A stretch of DNA of 48,279 bases from contig CAMVJR010000004.1 in assembly GCA_947167855.1 (NCBI GenBank), forward strand, positions 1 through 48,279, written 5' to 3'. The notes beneath the pieces were generated by a model. That model was not told where the DNA came from. It saw only the letters and a list, made by a program, of their open reading frames with translations, and ran no database searches. Below are positions 21,970 to 29,880 of the stretch, piece after piece; position 1 is the first letter of the stretch, and each line of letters begins with the position of its first letter. This stretch comes from an uncultured Bacteroidales bacterium (GTDB lineage Bacteria > Bacteroidota > Bacteroidia > Bacteroidales > UBA932). Position numbers and translations under genes: made by a program.

Positions 21970-23010
21970 TCAGAAGGTGACGGTATAGGGATCGCGCATT
22001 TGCCAGGGAACGGTCTGGGTCTCTACCAGCACGGCGTCGCTCCGGACGGGGATGTCGGGGTCGGGTGAGCCCATCCGTCTGAGGGTCAGGCTGAGCTGGT
22101 ACTCCTTGGCCGGTTCCAGCGATTCTATTTCGATGGGGTAGTAGCAGAGGATGCCGTCCACCGTTCCCTCCAGCACCAGCCGCGTGCGGGGAATGTCTCC
22201 ATGCCCCGCCGGATTGGCATAGCAAGCGAACAGCAGCTGGGGAAACTGCCGCTCCAGGACTACACGCCCCAGTCCGGGCCTGAGAATGAGCTCGGGGTGG
22301 GGCAGGCCCTGGGTGGCTACGCTGTCCAGGCTGCCGGCATTGATCCAGGATACCGGATGTCCGCCTCCCGACCCCAGCGGTTTGTACTCCGTCGCGGCGT
22401 TTGTCAGATAGATGCGGGAGCACTCGAATGCTGGGTCATGGTAAGGTCGGCCGCTGAAGTCGCAGGAGACGGAAACCAACCGGATATGGGATAGCATGGT
22501 CTGCAGGTTCAGGAGATAGGTACGGGAGGCGGCGTCGGGGAGAAGGGCCTCGGCCACCAGGTGCGGGGAGCCGGGGTTCTCCTCTTCCAGCCGGAAGGTC
22601 TTCTTGCAAAGACTTCCGTAGTTACAGATATCCAGCCAGGTGTCGGTGACGCCGGCGGTGCCGGAGAGGGCTACCATCCTCTTGGCTCCCGTCCCGGATA
22701 CGCCATAGGTTCGGGCCGGTCCTTCGGGCCGAAGTATTTGCTGGTAACTGTCCAGTTTCTGGGCCCCCAGGGTGTCGAAAAAGAACAAATCGATGGCTTC
22801 CGGTGTTGTATTTTTTGTCCATTGTATATAAATTTGCGTTCCGATGGGCGTTTCCTCTCTTAAGAGAGGACGTTCACACGAAGAAAAAAAGGCCGGAGCC
22901 TGCAAGAGCGCAGTGATGATGGCCACAGAGGTGCGGCGGAATGCAGAAGACGATAAGACGGGGTGTGAATACTTAGTAGAAGTCCGGCCTGTGGTTTTTC
23001 TTCGTGTCAT
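21970..23010 (-). CDS. FimB/Mfa2-like fimbrial lipoprotein
   Basis: 346 residues. After a long basic N-terminus, a signal segment (SVAIITALLQAPAFFSSC) ends in a lipobox Cys near residue 41. The mature part has IQWTKNTTPEAIDLFFFDTLG, a KRMVALSGTAG strand, LLNLQTMLSHIRLVSVSCDF and a C-terminal EPAKEYQLSLTLRRMGSPDPD, as in FimB/Mfa2 or DUF5119-type proteins. It probably works with the next gene as a pilus anchor or assembly pair at the outer membrane. The frame extends to 23037 via TTG, but a TAGCTTTG promoter covers that region, so ATG 23010 is used. Confidence 0.7.
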   Translation of the reverse strand: MTRRKTTGRTSTKYSHPVLSSSAFRRTSVAIITALLQAPAFFSSCERPLLREETPIGTQIYIQWTKNTTPEAIDLFFFDTLGAQKLDSYQQILRPEGPARTYGVSGTGAKRMVALSGTAGVTDTWLDICNYGSLCKKTFRLEEENPGSPHLVAEALLPDAASRTYLLNLQTMLSHIRLVSVSCDFSGRPYHDPAFECSRIYLTNAATEYKPLGSGGGHPVSWINAGSLDSVATQGLPHPELILRPGLGRVVLERQFPQLLFACYANPAGHGDIPRTRLVLEGTVDGILCYYPIEIESLEPAKEYQLSLTLRRMGSPDPDIPVRSDAVLVETQTVPWQMRDPYTVTF

Positions 23011-23034
23011 GGTTTTCGGATCTTGGTCCAGGGG

Positions 23035-23065
23035 CAAAGCTAGACACTGGACGGCCGGATTCCAA
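23035..23065 (-). promoter_or_regulatory. Promoter of the fimbrial lipoprotein operon
   Basis: Reading the minus strand, TAGCTTTG (plus 23035-23042) is preceded by TTG (plus 23063-23065) after 20 nt; the ATG at 23010 lies about 24 nt downstream. Confidence 0.65.
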
Positions 23066-23107
23066 GAATCGTAAAAAAAATAGTGTTGTATCAGACGGTT
23101 TTAGAAA

Positions 23108-23142
23108 TAGTTTTGCTGTTTTAACCGAATAATCGGTTAAAA
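23108..23142 (+). promoter_or_regulatory. TAGTTTTG promoter with an adjoining 10-bp perfect inverted repeat
   Basis: TAGTTTTG (23108-23115) fits TAnnTTTG, with TTG 19 nt upstream. Immediately after it, TTTTAACCGA (23119-23128) and TCGGTTAAAA (23133-23142) form a perfect inverted repeat with a 4-nt loop, ending 5 nt before the DUF47 gene. It lies between divergent genes, so a terminator is unlikely; an operator or a 5' mRNA hairpin over the start is more plausible. Confidence 0.55.
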
Positions 23143-23147
23143 AAATA

Positions 23148-23798
23148 ATGTTTCTTATGGCTTTATCGAGTGTATTCTACCCCATGCGAGAGCTGCTGCC
23201 CATCTTTGACCGGCAGGCTCAGCTCCTTTGTGACAGTGCCAAGCTCCTTTGTGAAATGCAGCAGTCCCTGGACCGGGACCACTGGAAACAAGTGTACTCG
23301 GAAATCAGAAACAACGAGCACATGGGAGACGCCCAGCTCACGGAGTTCCGCGAGCAGTCGGCCCATGCCCTCTTTACTTCCGGCGTGCGCCGGGAACTCA
23401 CCACCATCGCCATGGCCCTGGACGACGTGCTGGACGTCATCAAGGACGCTTCCAACGCCCTGAACATCTACCAGCCGGCCAAGATCGATCTCCAGTTGCA
23501 GGATCTGTCCCGCATCATCTGGGAAGAGAGCGTGGCCCTCAAGGCCATCTTCCCCCTTCTGATCGACATCCGCAAGAACGCATCGGCCATCATCCTCCAG
23601 GCAGACCGCGTGACGGAGCTGGAACACGAGGCCGACGAAGCCTACGAAAACTACATCGGCTACATCTTCACCCAGGAGCCGGATCTGCGGGAAATGACCA
23701 AGTACAAGAACCTGGCAGAGCTTTACGAGAAAGCGACGGATACAGAGAAACGGGTATCGGACTGCATCCGGATCTTAATGATGCATTACATCGGATAA
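23148..23798 (+). CDS. DUF47 (PhoU-like, TIGR00153) protein
   Basis: 216 residues, all-helical, with the PhoU-like repeats of the DUF47 family: DRQAQLLCDSAKLLCEM, ALDDVLDVIKDASNALNIY, and EHEADEAYENYI with later LYEKATDTEKRVSDCI containing the E/D-rich metal-binding helices. DUF47 proteins usually accompany a PiT-type phosphate or sulfate permease and modulate it. No permease gene is nearby, and the gene is a single unit with its own promoter and terminator. The start at 23148 follows an A-rich run; ATG 23157 is an alternative. Confidence 0.85.
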   Translation: MFLMALSSVFYPMRELLPIFDRQAQLLCDSAKLLCEMQQSLDRDHWKQVYSEIRNNEHMGDAQLTEFREQSAHALFTSGVRRELTTIAMALDDVLDVIKDASNALNIYQPAKIDLQLQDLSRIIWEESVALKAIFPLLIDIRKNASAIILQADRVTELEHEADEAYENYIGYIFTQEPDLREMTKYKNLAELYEKATDTEKRVSDCIRILMMHYIG

Positions 23799-23799
23799 C

Positions 23800-23833
23800 A
23801 AAAAAACCGGTTCAAATCTGAACCGGTTTTTTT
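23800..23833. terminator. Bidirectional terminator between the DUF47 gene and nqrF
   Basis: AAAAAACCGGTTCA and TGAACCGGTTTTTT form a perfect stem with a 5-nt loop, with A and T tracts on either side. It serves the convergent DUF47 gene and the nqr operon. Confidence 0.9.
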
Positions 23834-23850
23834 ATGGAGTCTCGGCGGGA

Positions 23851-25125
23851 TTAGGCGCCGAAGTTGTCGAAGAGGATGCTCTCGGGGGCAACGCCCAGGG
23901 AATCCAGGAGGTCGCATACGCACTTGGTCATCATGGGCGGACCGCACATGAAGTACTTGATGTCCTCGGGGGCCTCGTGGTCCTTGAGGTAGGTCTCGTT
24001 CATCACGTTGTGAACGAAGCCGGCGGTGTACTTCACGCCTGCAGCATCGGCTGCGGGATCCGGACGGTCAAGGGCAAGATGGAAGTGGAAGTTGGGGAAC
24101 TCTTTCTCGATTTCCGCAAAGTCTTCCAGGTAGAAGGCTTCCACCAGGGCCCGGGCGCCATAGAAGAAGTGCACTTCCTTCTTGGTCTTGAGGGTCTTGA
24201 ACAGGTGCATGATGTGGCTGCGGAGGGGAGCCATACCGGCGCCACCGCCCACGAATACGTATTCCTGGGAATCAGGATCGTCCTTGGGGAGGAGGAACTC
24301 ACCGTAAGGACCGGAGATCATGACCTTGTCACCGGGCTTGCGGGAGAACACATACGTGGAGGCGATTCCCGGAGGAACGCCGGGCACGAACTTGAACACG
24401 CCCTTGGGCTGGGTGCGGTCGAACGGAGGCGTTGCGATACGCACGTTGAGCTTGATCACGTCCTTCTCGGCAGGATACGAGGCCATGGAGTAAGCACGGA
24501 TGGTGGGAACGGTGTTCTTGAACTTGAGGCTGGTGATGCCGTACTTCTCCCAGTCGCCCTTGTAGATATCGGCCACTCCCATGTCGGAGAAATCGGCCTC
24601 GTACTCGGGGATGTCAATCTGGATGTATTCACCGGACTTGAAGTCGATGTGCTCGCCTTCGGGCAGACGCACGGTGAACTCCTTGATAAAGGTGGCCACG
24701 TTCTCGTTGGAGATTACCTCGCACTCCAGCTTCTTCACGCTGAGGGCGCTCTCCGGAACGGCAATCTGGATGTTGTCCTTTACCTTCACCTGGCAGCCCA
24801 GACGCCAGCCTTCCTTGATCTGCTTGCGGGAGAAGAAGCCCGTTTCAGTGGGGAGGATGGTGCCGCCGCCTTCAATCACCTGGAGCTTGCACTGGCCGCA
24901 GTTGGCCTTGCCGCCGCAGGCGGAGGGGAGGAAGATGCCGTGATCGGCCAGGGTGTGCATAACGTCTCCGCCCGGGGTCACCTCCAGCTCCTTGGTGCCG
25001 CCATTGATGTTAATCTTGACGGTGCCGGAAGGAGTGACGGCGGCCTTGATGATCAGGAGGAGGGCTACCAGAATCAGCGTCACTACTACGATGACTGCGA
25101 TGGATGCAAAAATTGTATTACCCAT
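23851..25125 (-). CDS. nqrF: Na+-translocating NADH:quinone reductase subunit F
   Basis: 424 residues (family about 408-425). It has an N-terminal membrane helix (5-30), a plant-type 2Fe-2S domain with Cys70, Cys76, Cys79 and Cys111, an FAD domain with RAYSMASYP near 210, and an NADH-binding GGGAGMAPLRSH near 295, ending FDNFGA. It accepts electrons from NADH and passes them through FAD and the 2Fe-2S centre into the NQR complex, which pumps Na+ out across the inner membrane. It is last in nqrABCDEF and ends 18 nt from a terminator. Confidence 0.97.
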   Translation of the reverse strand: MGNTIFASIAVIVVVTLILVALLLIIKAAVTPSGTVKININGGTKELEVTPGGDVMHTLADHGIFLPSACGGKANCGQCKLQVIEGGGTILPTETGFFSRKQIKEGWRLGCQVKVKDNIQIAVPESALSVKKLECEVISNENVATFIKEFTVRLPEGEHIDFKSGEYIQIDIPEYEADFSDMGVADIYKGDWEKYGITSLKFKNTVPTIRAYSMASYPAEKDVIKLNVRIATPPFDRTQPKGVFKFVPGVPPGIASTYVFSRKPGDKVMISGPYGEFLLPKDDPDSQEYVFVGGGAGMAPLRSHIMHLFKTLKTKKEVHFFYGARALVEAFYLEDFAEIEKEFPNFHFHLALDRPDPAADAAGVKYTAGFVHNVMNETYLKDHEAPEDIKYFMCGPPMMTKCVCDLLDSLGVAPESILFDNFGA

Positions 25126-25137
25126 AGTTCAGTCCTC

Positions 25138-25734
25138 CTACAGTGCGATGCCCATGAAGGTCATGAAGGCGATACCCATCAGACCCACGGTGATAAAGGT
25201 AATGCCCAGGCCCTTGAGAGCGGCCGGAACGTTGGAGTAGCTCATCTTCTCACGGATGGCAGCCAGGGATACGATGGCCAGGAACCAGCCCAGACCGGAA
25301 CCCAGGGAGTATACGGTGGCCTCGCCAATGTTGAGGAAGTCTTTCTGCTGCATGAACAGGGAACCGCCCAGAATGGCGCAGTTCACAGCGATCAGGGGCA
25401 GGAAGATACCCAGCGAGGAGTAGAGCTCGGGAGAGAATTTCTCCACCACCATTTCTACGATCTGCACAATGGCGGCGATGACCGCGATGAACACGATGAA
25501 ACTGAGGAAGCTCAGGTCTACACCCTTGATGAGGGCATCGGGAGCCAGCACATACGTGTTGAGCAAGTAGTTGATGGGGAGCGTTACCAGGAGTACGAAG
25601 ATAACCGCGACGCCAAGGCCTGCAGCTGTCTTCACATTCTTCGATACTGCCAGGAATGAGCACATTCCCAGGAAGTAAGCGAAGATCATATTGTCCACAA
25701 AGATGGACTTTACGAATAAGCTAAGATATTCCAT
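25138..25734 (-). CDS. nqrE: Na+-NQR subunit E
   Basis: 198 residues, six membrane helices. The two conserved cysteines are visible as FLGMCSFLA (Cys25) and AVNCAILGG (Cys119). With the matching pair in NqrD, they hold the iron centre buried in the membrane that relays electrons. It lies 12 nt upstream of nqrF and 12 nt downstream of nqrD. Its length and pattern are normal. Confidence 0.97.
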   Translation of the reverse strand: MEYLSLFVKSIFVDNMIFAYFLGMCSFLAVSKNVKTAAGLGVAVIFVLLVTLPINYLLNTYVLAPDALIKGVDLSFLSFIVFIAVIAAIVQIVEMVVEKFSPELYSSLGIFLPLIAVNCAILGGSLFMQQKDFLNIGEATVYSLGSGLGWFLAIVSLAAIREKMSYSNVPAALKGLGITFITVGLMGIAFMTFMGIAL

Positions 25735-25746
25735 AAGGCGTCACAA

Positions 25747-26361
25747 TTATTTTTCCTGCAAGTCTTTCTGGATGCTGCGCTGGACCCACACGATGCATCC
25801 CAGGAGGATGAGGGCGAAGGGAGGCAGGATCACCAGGTTGTTGGGAACATAGCCGAAGCGGTTGAGGATGTCAAATCCAAACAGGGTGCCGCTTCCGAGG
25901 AGCTCTCTGAAGAAGGCTACCACAATGAGGATGAGACCGTAACCGGCGCCGTTGGCGATACCGTCCAGGAAGCTGGGCCAGGGCTTGTTGCCCAGGGCGA
26001 AAGCCTCGATACGGCCCATCACAATACAGTTGGTAATGATAAGGCCGATATAAACGGACAGCTGCTTGTCAATGGCGTAGGTGGCTTCGAACGATTTGAG
26101 GATCTGGTCCACCAGGATCACCATCATGGCGACCACGACCAGCTGCACGATGATACGTACACGGCCGGGGATGGTGTTTCTCAGGAGAGAGAGGATGAGG
26201 CTGGAAATGCCGGTAACCACAATCACGGAGAGGGCCATGACCAGCGCACCCTTGAGGGTAACGGTAACCGCCAGGGAAGAGCAGATACCCAGCACCAGGA
26301 CGGTAATGGGGTTGCCCTTGAAGATGGGGTTCAGAATGGTTTCTTTGAGTTTAGCATCCAT
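25747..26361 (-). CDS. nqrD: Na+-NQR subunit D
   Basis: 204 residues, six membrane helices, homologous to NqrE in inverted topology. The conserved cysteines are LGICSSLAVT (Cys27) and TNCIVMGR (Cys112), ligands of the intramembrane iron centre shared with NqrE. Glu119 in MGRIEAFA follows the second Cys. It lies 3 nt after the nqrC stop. Confidence 0.97.
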   Translation of the reverse strand: MDAKLKETILNPIFKGNPITVLVLGICSSLAVTVTLKGALVMALSVIVVTGISSLILSLLRNTIPGRVRIIVQLVVVAMMVILVDQILKSFEATYAIDKQLSVYIGLIITNCIVMGRIEAFALGNKPWPSFLDGIANGAGYGLILIVVAFFRELLGSGTLFGFDILNRFGYVPNNLVILPPFALILLGCIVWVQRSIQKDLQEK

Positions 26362-26364
26362 GGC

Positions 26365-27213
26365 TTATTCCTCCTCTGCTTTGGGTTCAACTTCTTCACC
26401 CTCGTGGTGATGACCGCACTTGCCGCAGTGCTCCTTGGCCGGCTTGTTGGCCGTGAAGTACTTGGCATAGGCTTCCAGCCAGGTGTCAATGGCGGCGTCC
26501 AGACCCTGGGAGGTCATGGTAGCACCGGAAATGGCATCGACGGAATTGTCAACCACGGACTTGCCTTCGGCGTCCTTGGGGGCGCCACCCTTTACGATGT
26601 TGATAATCTCGCTCTGGGGGGCGGCAAAGTCGGGTTTCTCACCTTTGAATTCGGCCTGGAAGGACGGGTCGTCCTTGATCTTGGCGCCCAGACCGGCGGT
26701 CTCGGACTCGTGATCGAAGTAGGCACCTGCGATGGTCTGAAGGTCGCTCTCGAAGGAGATGTAACCCCAGATGGGGCCCCACAGACCGGCACCGTAGATG
26801 GGAACCACCGTACGGCCGTTCTTGAAGATGAATACGGGAATCTCAGGTTCGCCGGTTTTGTTGGCGCCACCCTTGATGTTGTAGTTCTGACGCTTGAGCT
26901 GCTTGGGGCTGTAAACCTCCAGCTCGTTGCGATCGATGTTCAGCTCGCGGAGCTCCTTGCCTTCCAGGTCAATCACAAAGGCCTTTTCAATTTCCTCTGC
27001 GTACTTGTCCAGCTTGGCGGCGTTGCCCAGCTTGTCCAGCTCGGCCTTGGTGCCGTACTGGGCGGCGGTGAGCATCTGGGAGATGGTCTCTGCCTTCTCA
27101 TTGGCATCCTGCTTGGCCTTGAGGCTCTGGGATACAAAAGCCAGGAGAGCTGCCACTATCACCACAATCACAGTGGTGTAGATAACGGTGTATACGTTGC
27201 TATTGGTATTCAT
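26365..27213 (-). CDS. nqrC: Na+-NQR subunit C, with a His/Cys-rich C-terminal tail
   Basis: 282 residues, somewhat longer than typical NqrC (about 230-260). It has one N-terminal membrane helix (8-30) and a periplasmic FMN domain with the flavinylation motif SGATMTS (Thr232 at 229-235), where ApbE would attach FMN covalently. The odd part is the last ~25 residues, which carry HCGKCGHHH (262-270) followed by an acidic run; this looks like a small metal-binding appendix outside the known fold. It lies 12 nt after nqrB and 3 nt before nqrD. Confidence 0.96.
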   Translation of the reverse strand: MNTNSNVYTVIYTTVIVVIVAALLAFVSQSLKAKQDANEKAETISQMLTAAQYGTKAELDKLGNAAKLDKYAEEIEKAFVIDLEGKELRELNIDRNELEVYSPKQLKRQNYNIKGGANKTGEPEIPVFIFKNGRTVVPIYGAGLWGPIWGYISFESDLQTIAGAYFDHESETAGLGAKIKDDPSFQAEFKGEKPDFAAPQSEIINIVKGGAPKDAEGKSVVDNSVDAISGATMTSQGLDAAIDTWLEAYAKYFTANKPAKEHCGKCGHHHEGEEVEPKAEEE

Positions 27214-27225
27214 AGGGCAGATCCT

Positions 27226-28380
27226 TTAAGCGGTTATTGCTTTTTTGGCACGACGGCTCGTGTGGGCCGATACCACGCAGTGGTCGATGAGCGGAGCCAT
27301 GGTGTTCATAAGCAGGATAGCGAGCATCATACCTTCCATGTAACCGGGGTTCCACAGGCGTACGACAACGGCCAGGGCACCCACCAGGAAACCGTAGATC
27401 CATTTGCCGGTCTCGGTCTGGGCGGCGGTTACGGGATCGGTGGCCATGAAGACGGAACCAAAGAGGAAACCGCCCATCACCAGCTGGTAGTAGCAGGGCA
27501 CCACGGTGGCGCCGGCCAGCTGGCCCAGCCAACCCACCAGGAGACCACCGGCGAGGGAGCTCACCATAATCTTCCAGGAGGCTACGCCGGTCCAGACCAG
27601 GATGAAGGCACCGATGAGGATGGCGATCACACTGGTTTCACCGGTAGAGCCGGGGATGAAGCCATAGAACATGTCCATGAAGCTGTACTGGCCCACGGCG
27701 CCGGTGGCGGCGTCAAAGGCACCGTCATGGGCGATGGCCAGGGGAGTGGCCGAAGAAACGGCGTCCACACCCTTGAGGGCAGGGACCCAGGTCTTGGACA
27801 CCCACACGGCAGAGCCGGACATGGAGGAAGGATAAGAGAAGAAGAGGAAGGCGCGGGCCACCAGAGCCGGGTTCCAGATATTCATACCGGTGCCGCCGAA
27901 GACCTCTTTCACAAAGAGGACGGAGAAGGCGACAGCCAGGGCCACCATCCACAGCGGAACGTCCACCGGGACAATGAGGGGAATGAGGAAACCGGTGACG
28001 AGGTAACCCTCGTTCACTTCTTCACCGCGGATCTGGGCCGATGCGAATTCGATGGCCAGACCTACGGCGTAGGATACCACAAACAGGGGAAGCATCCGGA
28101 GCAGTCCGTACCAGAACATGTGCCAGAAGCCCCAGTCGAGGCCGTAAACAGTGGAGGTCTGCAGACCCACGTTGTACATGCCGAACAGAGCGGCGGGTAC
28201 CAGGGCGATGACCACCGTAATCATGACGCGCTTGAGGTCGATACCGTCACGCACGTGGGCGCCCTTGGCCGTTACGGTGCCGGGAACCCGCAGGAAGGTG
28301 TCGAAAGCGTCAATCGAAGAGTGCAGCCAGTATAGCTTGCCGCCTTTTTCAAAAAGGCCGGGTTTCATTTCTTCTGCCAT
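27226..28380 (-). CDS. nqrB: Na+-NQR subunit B
   Basis: 384 residues with about ten membrane helices. The covalent FMN site is DAVSSATPLA with Thr212 (SSAT instead of the more usual SGAT). The WNPALVARAFLFFSYP segment and GSTGETSVIAIL fit the NqrB core that binds quinone and riboflavin and forms much of the Na+ path. It lies 3 nt after nqrA and 12 nt before nqrC. A start at MAEEMKPGLF is normal for Bacteroidetes. Confidence 0.96.
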   Translation of the reverse strand: MAEEMKPGLFEKGGKLYWLHSSIDAFDTFLRVPGTVTAKGAHVRDGIDLKRVMITVVIALVPAALFGMYNVGLQTSTVYGLDWGFWHMFWYGLLRMLPLFVVSYAVGLAIEFASAQIRGEEVNEGYLVTGFLIPLIVPVDVPLWMVALAVAFSVLFVKEVFGGTGMNIWNPALVARAFLFFSYPSSMSGSAVWVSKTWVPALKGVDAVSSATPLAIAHDGAFDAATGAVGQYSFMDMFYGFIPGSTGETSVIAILIGAFILVWTGVASWKIMVSSLAGGLLVGWLGQLAGATVVPCYYQLVMGGFLFGSVFMATDPVTAAQTETGKWIYGFLVGALAVVVRLWNPGYMEGMMLAILLMNTMAPLIDHCVVSAHTSRRAKKAITA

Positions 28381-28383
28381 AGC

Positions 28384-29718
28384 TTATGCCATTTCTTTGA
28401 TCATCAGGTCAATGCCCTTCTGGATAATGGCCTGGATATCGTTCTTGGAAGGGTCTACATAGTCGCAGAGGGCGAGATCCTCCGGCAGCACTTCATAGAT
28501 GCCGAACTTCTCCATCTTCTCGATGTCTCCGGCCAGGCAGGCCTTGATGAGGTAGATGGGGAAGATGTCCATGGGAGTGACGTCTTCGAAGCACTTGGTC
28601 TCTACGAAGGCGCGGGGGCCGCCGTGGAGGTTGGTGTTCATCTCGTACTCCTTCTTGGGCGTGAGCCAGGAGAAGTAGCACCAGGAAGAGCTGTGTACCT
28701 TGGGACGGAACGGCTTGGCCCAGCCAAACCATTCGCGCTCGCGGCCTTCCTTGAGGAGGGTGATCTGGTCGTTGAAGAAGCCCAGATAGCCTTCGGATCC
28801 GAGGGCTTCTCCGGTGAGGACGTCTCCGCCGATGACGCGGACGTCTCCCTCTACCTGGGTGAGCTCCTTAACGGGGGTGCCGGGAAGGGCTACCACATAG
28901 CCGGTCTTGGCGGCGGCAGGGCCGGTGACGGCCACCTTGCGCGTAAGATCCAGCTTGCCGGTCTTGATCACGTGACCCAGGGCGGCCAGGTGCAGCGGGG
29001 AGATGGTCCAGACCAGTTCTCCCTTCTGGATGGGAGCGATGTGGCTGATCTGTACACCTACGTTGCCGGCCGGATGGGGACCGCTGACCTCATGGATGGA
29101 GGCATTCTCTACGCGGTGGAAAGGCGTGGAAGCGGCTTTCTCCTTGCAGATGGAGATGTGCACGGGGGCAATCTTGGCCAGGGCGTTGATGCCGGCCTGG
29201 ATGTCGTCCAGGGATTCACGCAGGGTGAAGTCCGTGTCGGCGGCCAGGGGAGCCGTGCTGAAAGAGGAAACGAAAATTGCCTTGGGCGTGGTGTCCGGCT
29301 GAGCCATGGTGCCGTAAGGGCGCTGGATGAGCGCACCCCACAGACCGGTGTTCAGGAGGATTTGTTTGGTTTCTTCGGCGGTGGCGGGAGACTTGGTACC
29401 GAAGTCCACGAACTCCTGCTTCTCGCCTGCTTTAACCAGTACTGCCAGCAATTTTCTCTTTTGACCCCTGACGATTCCGCACACGGTGCCGCTGACGGGC
29501 GAGGTGAACAGAATCTCGGGGCGTTGTTTGTCGGCCATCACGGGGGAGCCTGCCTTTACCGCGTCACCTTCCTTGACCAGCAGCCTGGGGACCAGGCCTT
29601 TGAAGTCGGTGGGCTTTACGGCAACGATGTCAGGAACCACGGTTTTGATGACTTCCGGGGCTGCAACACCCTTCACAGGTATGTTGAGGCCCTTTTTCAA
29701 ATCGAGATTGTTTGACAT
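28384..29718 (-). CDS. nqrA: Na+-NQR subunit A
   Basis: 444 residues from ATG 29718 (MSNNLDLKKGLNIPVKG, the family N-terminus). It has an N-terminal barrel-sandwich region around AVKAGSPVMADKQRP, then the RnfC/NqrA core and a C-terminal PTKHSS-like stretch (FRPKVHSSSW). NqrA is the cytoplasmic, cofactor-free subunit that contacts NqrB and was linked to quinone binding. The frame is open to 29745, but the TATTTTTG promoter covers 29743-29750. First gene of the operon. No nqrM (assembly) or apbE (flavin transferase) gene follows; both must be elsewhere. Confidence 0.95.
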   Translation of the reverse strand: MSNNLDLKKGLNIPVKGVAAPEVIKTVVPDIVAVKPTDFKGLVPRLLVKEGDAVKAGSPVMADKQRPEILFTSPVSGTVCGIVRGQKRKLLAVLVKAGEKQEFVDFGTKSPATAEETKQILLNTGLWGALIQRPYGTMAQPDTTPKAIFVSSFSTAPLAADTDFTLRESLDDIQAGINALAKIAPVHISICKEKAASTPFHRVENASIHEVSGPHPAGNVGVQISHIAPIQKGELVWTISPLHLAALGHVIKTGKLDLTRKVAVTGPAAAKTGYVVALPGTPVKELTQVEGDVRVIGGDVLTGEALGSEGYLGFFNDQITLLKEGREREWFGWAKPFRPKVHSSSWCYFSWLTPKKEYEMNTNLHGGPRAFVETKCFEDVTPMDIFPIYLIKACLAGDIEKMEKFGIYEVLPEDLALCDYVDPSKNDIQAIIQKGIDLMIKEMA

Positions 29719-29742
29719 TATTGAAATGGTTTTGTGTATTTC

Positions 29743-29750
29743 CAAAAATA
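29743..29750 (-). promoter_or_regulatory. TATTTTTG promoter of nqrABCDEF
   Basis: On the minus strand TATTTTTG matches TAnnTTTG, 24 nt before the nqrA ATG. No clear TTTG at the usual 20-nt distance. Confidence 0.55.
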
Positions 29751-29811
29751 CTCCGCGAAGTTACGAAAAATTTGCTAATTTCGCGTCAAGAATTGAGCTC
29801 TTTCCTAAAAA

Positions 29812-29852
29812 GTCCCTCCCCCGAGGGGAGGGGTTTCGGGAGGGGGTAACGT
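29812..29852 (-). repeat. Dispersed C/G-rich repeat, copy 1
   Basis: On the minus strand this reads ACGTTACCCCCTCCC, then AAACCCCTCCCCTCG and GGGGGAGGGAC, closely matching 46250-46287 and 47036-47076 on the plus strand. It sits in the 130-nt divergent gap between nqrA and the helicase gene. It can fold through its CCCTCCCC/GGGGAGGG parts. Confidence 0.7.
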
Positions 29853-29880
29853 AGATTTTAAAAGTGCGAGAGGAAAAGTA

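Noticed and set aside
23119..23142. Terminator upstream of the DUF47 gene
   Set aside because: It lies between divergent promoters, so no transcript needs to end there; treated as operator or 5' hairpin.
26404..28335. Open frame of 643 codons on the plus strand opposite nqrB/nqrC, and a similar one at 23977-25659
   Set aside because: Gly/His/Gln-rich translations typical of antisense frames; they cross the boundaries of well-defined nqr genes.
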